Of a stretch of 46,405 bases of DNA, positions 42,940 to 46,405 are shown piece by piece. Made by a program: the position numbers and the translations under genes. This stretch comes from Leptospira ainlahdjerensis (GTDB lineage: Bacteria > Spirochaetota > Leptospiria > Leptospirales > Leptospiraceae). Each line of letters opens with the position of its first letter. The first letter of the stretch is position 1. The notes beneath the pieces were generated by a model, which was given only the letters and a program-made list of their open reading frames with translations, had not been told where the DNA came from and ran no database searches. Location: assembly GCF_016919175.1 (NCBI RefSeq), contig NZ_JAFFPU010000086.1, forward strand, positions 1 to 46,405, given 5' to 3'.

Positions 42940-44691
42940 ATGATTCGATTCTTTGTTGTTAGATGTGCTTTCCTATTTTCAATCCTAATCTTGTCCTGGG
43001 GCGGGTTGAGGGCGGAGGACCGTCCAGAATTTCAGCTCTTTCCCGAACTTCAGGGAAAGCTCCGCTTCCCAATGGAGTTTCAAACGCCGATTTCCGGTTC
43101 TTTCGCGGAATATAGAGTCCACCATCTGCACATGGGGGCCGACTTTAAGACGTTCCATGTGAACGGTCTTCCGGCCATCGCACCTTTCGACGGATTTGTG
43201 GAATCGATTTCAGAATCACCGACCGGATACGGCCTAAATCTGATGGTCCGTTCTCCTTCCGGGTTGCGGGCAAAGTTCGCACATCTTTTCAATTTAGAGG
43301 GTGCAAAGAAAGAATTGGAGAATTTAAGACAGGCTCTTCATCTTTTGAGCGATGGCGTTTTTTCAATAAAATTTTCCGACCAAAAATTCTCCATAAAACA
43401 AGGTCAGGCAGTTGCAAGAATCGGGGAATCAGGAACGGGAGTTCCGCACTTGCACTTCGAACTTCACGGAAATGGGGACACGTTTAATCCACTGGCTTAT
43501 CTGAAAATGACGGACAAGGACGGAACTCCGCCCGAAATGCTGGTTTTGTACATTGATTCGTCCGATGGACAAAAATTTCGAATTCCTCTGATAAAAAAGG
43601 AAAATGGAATTTATGAAACAAACGATTCGGAACCACTAAAGATAGGCGGAGAGGTCTGGATCAAACTGGGTGCCTTTGATCGAATGAATTCCAGGAATAA
43701 GAATAATCTCTATTTCGCAAAACTTCTCTCCGGACTTCAGACTCTCTACGAGAGAAAATTTGAGAAGCTGAGCTATAACGAAGCGAAAGACCATCAATCC
43801 ATCTACGATTCGAATCGTTCTTCTCTCAACCCGCCGGTCTATGTGTACAATCTTTTCCCAAATCAAAAATCAAGCATCGACTTAAGACTTTTCCCTGAGG
43901 GAGACGAGATTCCACTGGAGATTATCGCGGGAGATAAAGAGGAGAATATCTCTTCCCTGAAGTTAAAAATTCTCAATACTGGGTCGAGAGGAAAAATCGA
44001 AAAAGCTACTGCGACTGAATATTGGTCTAAAGACAGAAGACTCTCTCTGAATACTCCGAAAGGGAACACTTTTGGAAAAGGCCAGATTCTCTTTGAAAAG
44101 GTCGGAACACCGCCAGATCAACTTCTACCAGAAGGACTCGTCCTCAAAAGCGACTTGATTGAGATTGAATCGACTGGAATCAGCTGGTCCGGAGAAGCTA
44201 GATTCCTCTGGAAAGGGAAAAGAATGGGAAAAGGAGAAAATCTCTTCCTCTTTGAAGAAGGAACCAAACGTTGGGGAGTGCTAAAGACAACTTCTTCCGG
44301 AGAAGGAACTATCGCAATCTTAAGTAAAATCGGAATCATTGCCGTCCTGGAAGATCGCTCTAAACCGAGGATTGAACACCCATATCTGATCTCCCGTCAT
44401 AGATTTGCGGCGGAGGTCCGACCAAATTCCATCATCGAAAGGATGTATTCTGTATCAGATATTGGTTCCGGTTATGGAGGAGGCGCTGAAATTCTCCTGG
44501 ATGGGGAAAATTATCCTTATGAATTTGAATCCGATCGAAAAATGATCCTTGTAAGAATTCCCAAAAACTTCAGAAAATTTAAGAAACGAATTTTACTTCA
44601 AGCGAGAATCAAAGACAGGGCTGGGAATTTTTCAGAATGGCTGACAGATTTGATAGACTTGGATAAATCTTTCGAGAAAGAGAAAGGTTAA
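42940..44691 (+). CDS. M23-family metallopeptidase (LytM-like)
   Basis: I chose ATG 42940 (583 aa), which gives a clean signal peptide (about 1-25, ending GGLRAED). AGGAGG abuts this ATG with no spacer, which is unusual; a start at 42856 would add 28 residues before the signal. The peptidase domain (about 45-190) has all zinc ligands: HLHMGAD with His64 and Asp68, and PHLHFEL with His170 and His172. His115 (KFAHL) fits the further catalytic His. An insertion at about 118-145 lies between them. The C-terminal 390 residues look beta-rich and carry no recognised motif. It likely cleaves peptidoglycan crosslinks in the periplasm. It is divergent from lptE, with about 100 bp between. Confidence 0.9.
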   Translation: MIRFFVVRCAFLFSILILSWGGLRAEDRPEFQLFPELQGKLRFPMEFQTPISGSFAEYRVHHLHMGADFKTFHVNGLPAIAPFDGFVESISESPTGYGLNLMVRSPSGLRAKFAHLFNLEGAKKELENLRQALHLLSDGVFSIKFSDQKFSIKQGQAVARIGESGTGVPHLHFELHGNGDTFNPLAYLKMTDKDGTPPEMLVLYIDSSDGQKFRIPLIKKENGIYETNDSEPLKIGGEVWIKLGAFDRMNSRNKNNLYFAKLLSGLQTLYERKFEKLSYNEAKDHQSIYDSNRSSLNPPVYVYNLFPNQKSSIDLRLFPEGDEIPLEIIAGDKEENISSLKLKILNTGSRGKIEKATATEYWSKDRRLSLNTPKGNTFGKGQILFEKVGTPPDQLLPEGLVLKSDLIEIESTGISWSGEARFLWKGKRMGKGENLFLFEEGTKRWGVLKTTSSGEGTIAILSKIGIIAVLEDRSKPRIEHPYLISRHRFAAEVRPNSIIERMYSVSDIGSGYGGGAEILLDGENYPYEFESDRKMILVRIPKNFRKFKKRILLQARIKDRAGNFSEWLTDLIDLDKSFEKEKG

Positions 44692-44728
44692 TTTTAAAAA
44701 TATCTATTCAAACAAAGCTCTCAAACCT

Positions 44729-44759
44729 CAGGAGAGGACGGAACTCCGCCCACTCCTGA
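44729..44759. terminator. palindromic hairpin between convergent genes
   Basis: TCAGGAG (44729-44735) and CTCCTGA (44753-44759) pair perfectly. The inside (GGACGGA-AC-TCCGCCC) continues the stem with one mismatch, giving about 15 bp around a 2-base AC loop. On - it is followed by a T-run, so it may terminate the gene at 44785-45525. The core belongs to the GGACGGAACTCCG family seen at 38468 and 31424. Confidence 0.6.
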
Positions 44760-44784
44760 TAAAAATCCTTTCTTTACAACAAGA

Positions 44785-45525
44785 TCACTTCTTCATTTCA
44801 GGATAAGCACCGCCCGCTGGAGATTTATAGTTGATTTCGAAAATATCAAAATCGGACTTTCTCCAACCCGTTGCAAAAGCGACCGAAACACCGATAAAGT
44901 ATTTCGTCCCGAATTTCATAGTATCCCAAGCAAAGGTAGCAACACTTTCATTCGTGATCGAAAAAGGATGAACTTTTCCACGAACCTCATCCAAATAGAG
45001 ACCTTCATAGGTTCCAATCATCGTTCCTTGATATTCTAATTTTAGAATCCTTCCGGCAACGGAGAAGTTACGTTTAGCACCCGACTTCTCGACAATAATT
45101 TTGTCTGAGATGTCTTTCGGAATCGATGGAAGTTGTTTCACGGCTCCGATCACTTCAAAATCGGTAGAAAGAGCAATCGGTTCAAATCTATGAATTCTAT
45201 ACTGAACAAGAATTTCTTGATTTAGATTGTTATTCAAAAAATTTACAACTTCTCCGTTCTCCGGACGTACACTAAATTCTACCTTTTCCTTGAGAGGGGA
45301 AAAACATTCGTCTTTTGAAGCGTCGCATTTTTCCTCTTTATTGAAAGTCGTAAATTCAAGGAGCCCTTCGTGAGAATCAAAGACAAGCCCGCGACTCTCA
45401 AACTGAATGAGTTTTACAACGGCCCAACCTTCTGAATAAGTTCCTGCTGCAAAAACGGAAGACGAAAAAAACAACAGACCAAAAGTAAGAGTTAAAACAA
45501 TAATTCTTTTCATTTCTCGGAACAT
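44785..45525 (-). CDS. secreted protein of unknown function
   Basis: I chose ATG 45525 (246 aa) because GGAG lies 6 bp upstream; ATGs at 45546 and 45513 are alternatives. The signal peptide runs to about residue 26 (FFSSSVFAAG), with a signal peptidase I-type AxA site and no lipobox Cys. The mature protein is beta-rich, with two nearby Cys (EEKCDASKDECF) that may form a disulfide. The last 50 residues hold aromatic strands (FGTKYFIGVSVAFATGWRK). No family was recognised. It is probably periplasmic or secreted. Confidence 0.75.
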   Translation of the reverse strand: MFREMKRIIVLTLTFGLLFFSSSVFAAGTYSEGWAVVKLIQFESRGLVFDSHEGLLEFTTFNKEEKCDASKDECFSPLKEKVEFSVRPENGEVVNFLNNNLNQEILVQYRIHRFEPIALSTDFEVIGAVKQLPSIPKDISDKIIVEKSGAKRNFSVAGRILKLEYQGTMIGTYEGLYLDEVRGKVHPFSITNESVATFAWDTMKFGTKYFIGVSVAFATGWRKSDFDIFEINYKSPAGGAYPEMKK

Positions 45526-45914
45526 CCTACACTCCAAAATTTTCATAAAGACTTAGATTCGAACACTCTAAGACTCGAATCTTCATTTTCAAGAAAATAT
45601 TTACATAATTCTCAAATTTAGATCTCAAGAACAACGTTGAAAGTTCCTCTCGGGTTCTTTTTTACTTGAAAAGAAATATTATTTCCGACTCCTTTCTATC
45701 AAAAATTTTTGGAAACCAAGCTGACTCTTATGTTCCTGTTTTGAGTTTCAAGTCTTGTGCCGGGAGAAATGGGACTTCCGATTTTTCTAAGATGAGATTC
45801 TCCGTAAATTTTGATTTCGGATAAAGATCGATCTCGTTTCTCAGAACCAAGCCCAACCGACAGACTCAATTTCTTACCCAAGTCCCCGAAACACAGCGTA
45901 AGAAACCTACTAAA
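45526..45914. other. intergenic region between divergent genes
   Basis: About 390 bp without a convincing gene. Near its left end is an inverted repeat, AGATTCGA at 45555-45562 and TCGAATCT at 45575-45582, with a 12-bp spacer, just upstream of the secreted-protein gene. It could be an operator or a leader hairpin. A short open frame on - (45699-45881) shows no ribosome site. Confidence 0.45.
45555..45582. promoter_or_regulatory. 8-bp inverted repeat upstream of secreted-protein gene
   Basis: Perfect arms AGATTCGA / TCGAATCT lie 30-57 bp upstream of the ATG at 45525, where an operator or 5' leader structure would be expected. No regulator is known for it. Confidence 0.3.
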
Positions 45915-46405
45915 ATGAGGATCGCCCAGGATCTGAATTTTAGTACTGCAAAAATTTCCACCCCCATTCAGCCAACACGCCCTCAGCCTCTAACGTCAGC
46001 ACAATTGAAAGAGAAACGTAAGAATCCGACAATCAACGTCGACTTCTTTACGAACTTAACTAAGAAGATCCTGAATGACTTCTACCCAAAATATTGTCCG
46101 AATTGCCTCGACACTTTACTAACGAAAGAAATCTCAACTCAGCCTGAATTGATCCGATGCGAAAGATGTAGGTATCTAACGTCACGTTTGAGTTACACCC
46201 CCCTTCATCACATGAAACTTCCATTGTGGATGTTTAGTTACGTTTTCTACGAGAGCATGATTCAGCATCCTAAGGTAGTCACCTCAACTGAGATTAGTAA
46301 GAGATTAAGAATCTCCTACAAATGTGCTGCCCTTCTAAAGAAACGATTCCAACTCTTTGCCTCACAACAATTACCAAAATACAAACAACTTACCTTTGAC
46401 GCACT
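45915..46405 (+). CDS. partial transposase-like protein (IS1595/ISXO2-like)
   Basis: An open frame from ATG 45915 runs off the right edge (at least 163 codons). The first 55 residues are polar. A zinc-ribbon-like set follows: CPNC near residue 62, then CERC about 22 residues later. Next comes a segment reading [20 protein letters not shown], close in style to the region after the zinc ribbon in IS1595-family transposases (CR-C-R-F-T-TGT-FH-TRLPL). A helix-turn-helix-like stretch, [22 protein letters not shown], comes after. The DDE catalytic part would be beyond the window. The upstream frame is open to 45825 but has no other start codon. No terminal inverted repeat could be tested. Confidence 0.55.
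   Translation, partial: MRIAQDLNFSTAKISTPIQPTRPQPLTSAQLKEKRKNPTINVDFFTNLTKKILNDFYPKYCPNCLDTLLTKEISTQPELIRCERCRYLTSRLSYTPLHHMKLPLWMFSYVFYESMIQHPKVVTSTEISKRLRISYKCAALLKKRFQLFASQQLPKYKQLTFDA

Overview
The window reads as a chromosomal segment of a spirochaete of the genus Leptospira, probably a pathogenic species. The reasons are many lipoproteins with the loose spirochaetal lipobox (C preceded by IQ, QF, SG, VA or YQ), a LysM lipoprotein matching LruA/LipL71, membrane-anchored AraC regulators, moderate-to-low GC by eye, and short dispersed palindromes of the GGA-AC-TCC type. I ran no database search, so the genus call rests on recognised families and gene style. No rRNA, tRNA or CRISPR array was seen.

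Left part (1-10050). A 38-bp tandem repeat (1-181) is followed by a lipoprotein of unknown function, a two-gene operon on + (a 1164-aa helical-repeat protein and an LVIVD-type beta-propeller), about 870 bp without a convincing gene, and a secreted beta-helix lipoprotein. A G-rich stretch and a near-perfect 18-bp palindrome lie before the next, convergent operon.

Centre-left (10051-21809, all on -). Four tightly packed genes encode a STAS-domain protein, a 1003-aa AsmA/YdbH-like membrane-anchored protein, a lipoprotein combining a YnbE-like anchor with a YdbL-like (DUF1318) domain, and a 2588-aa lipoprotein with a PD40 propeller, TPR repeats and two CHAT-like domains that lack the catalytic His and Cys. 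In E. coli, YdbH, YnbE and YdbL form an intermembrane lipid-transport bridge. The extra giant subunit and STAS partner make this the most novel-looking system in the window.

Centre (22016-37462). A GT2/GT-C glycosyltransferase pair on + ends at a good terminator and is followed by an orphan membrane histidine kinase. On - there is a run of purB, an NAD-dependent epimerase, a membrane AraC regulator and a fatty-acid hydroxylase. Further right on - is a run of nadC, a bifunctional rel/spoT, an oligopeptide-binding lipoprotein and a divergent protein-kinase-like protein, ending in a hairpin terminator.

Right part (37910-46405). A small DUF2628 membrane protein on + shares a bidirectional terminator with a leftward envelope cluster: an LptE-like lipoprotein, a Fur-family regulator, tgt, a STAS protein and lruA. 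An M23 metallopeptidase is divergent from lptE. A secreted protein of unknown function follows on -, and a transposase-like gene runs off the right edge.
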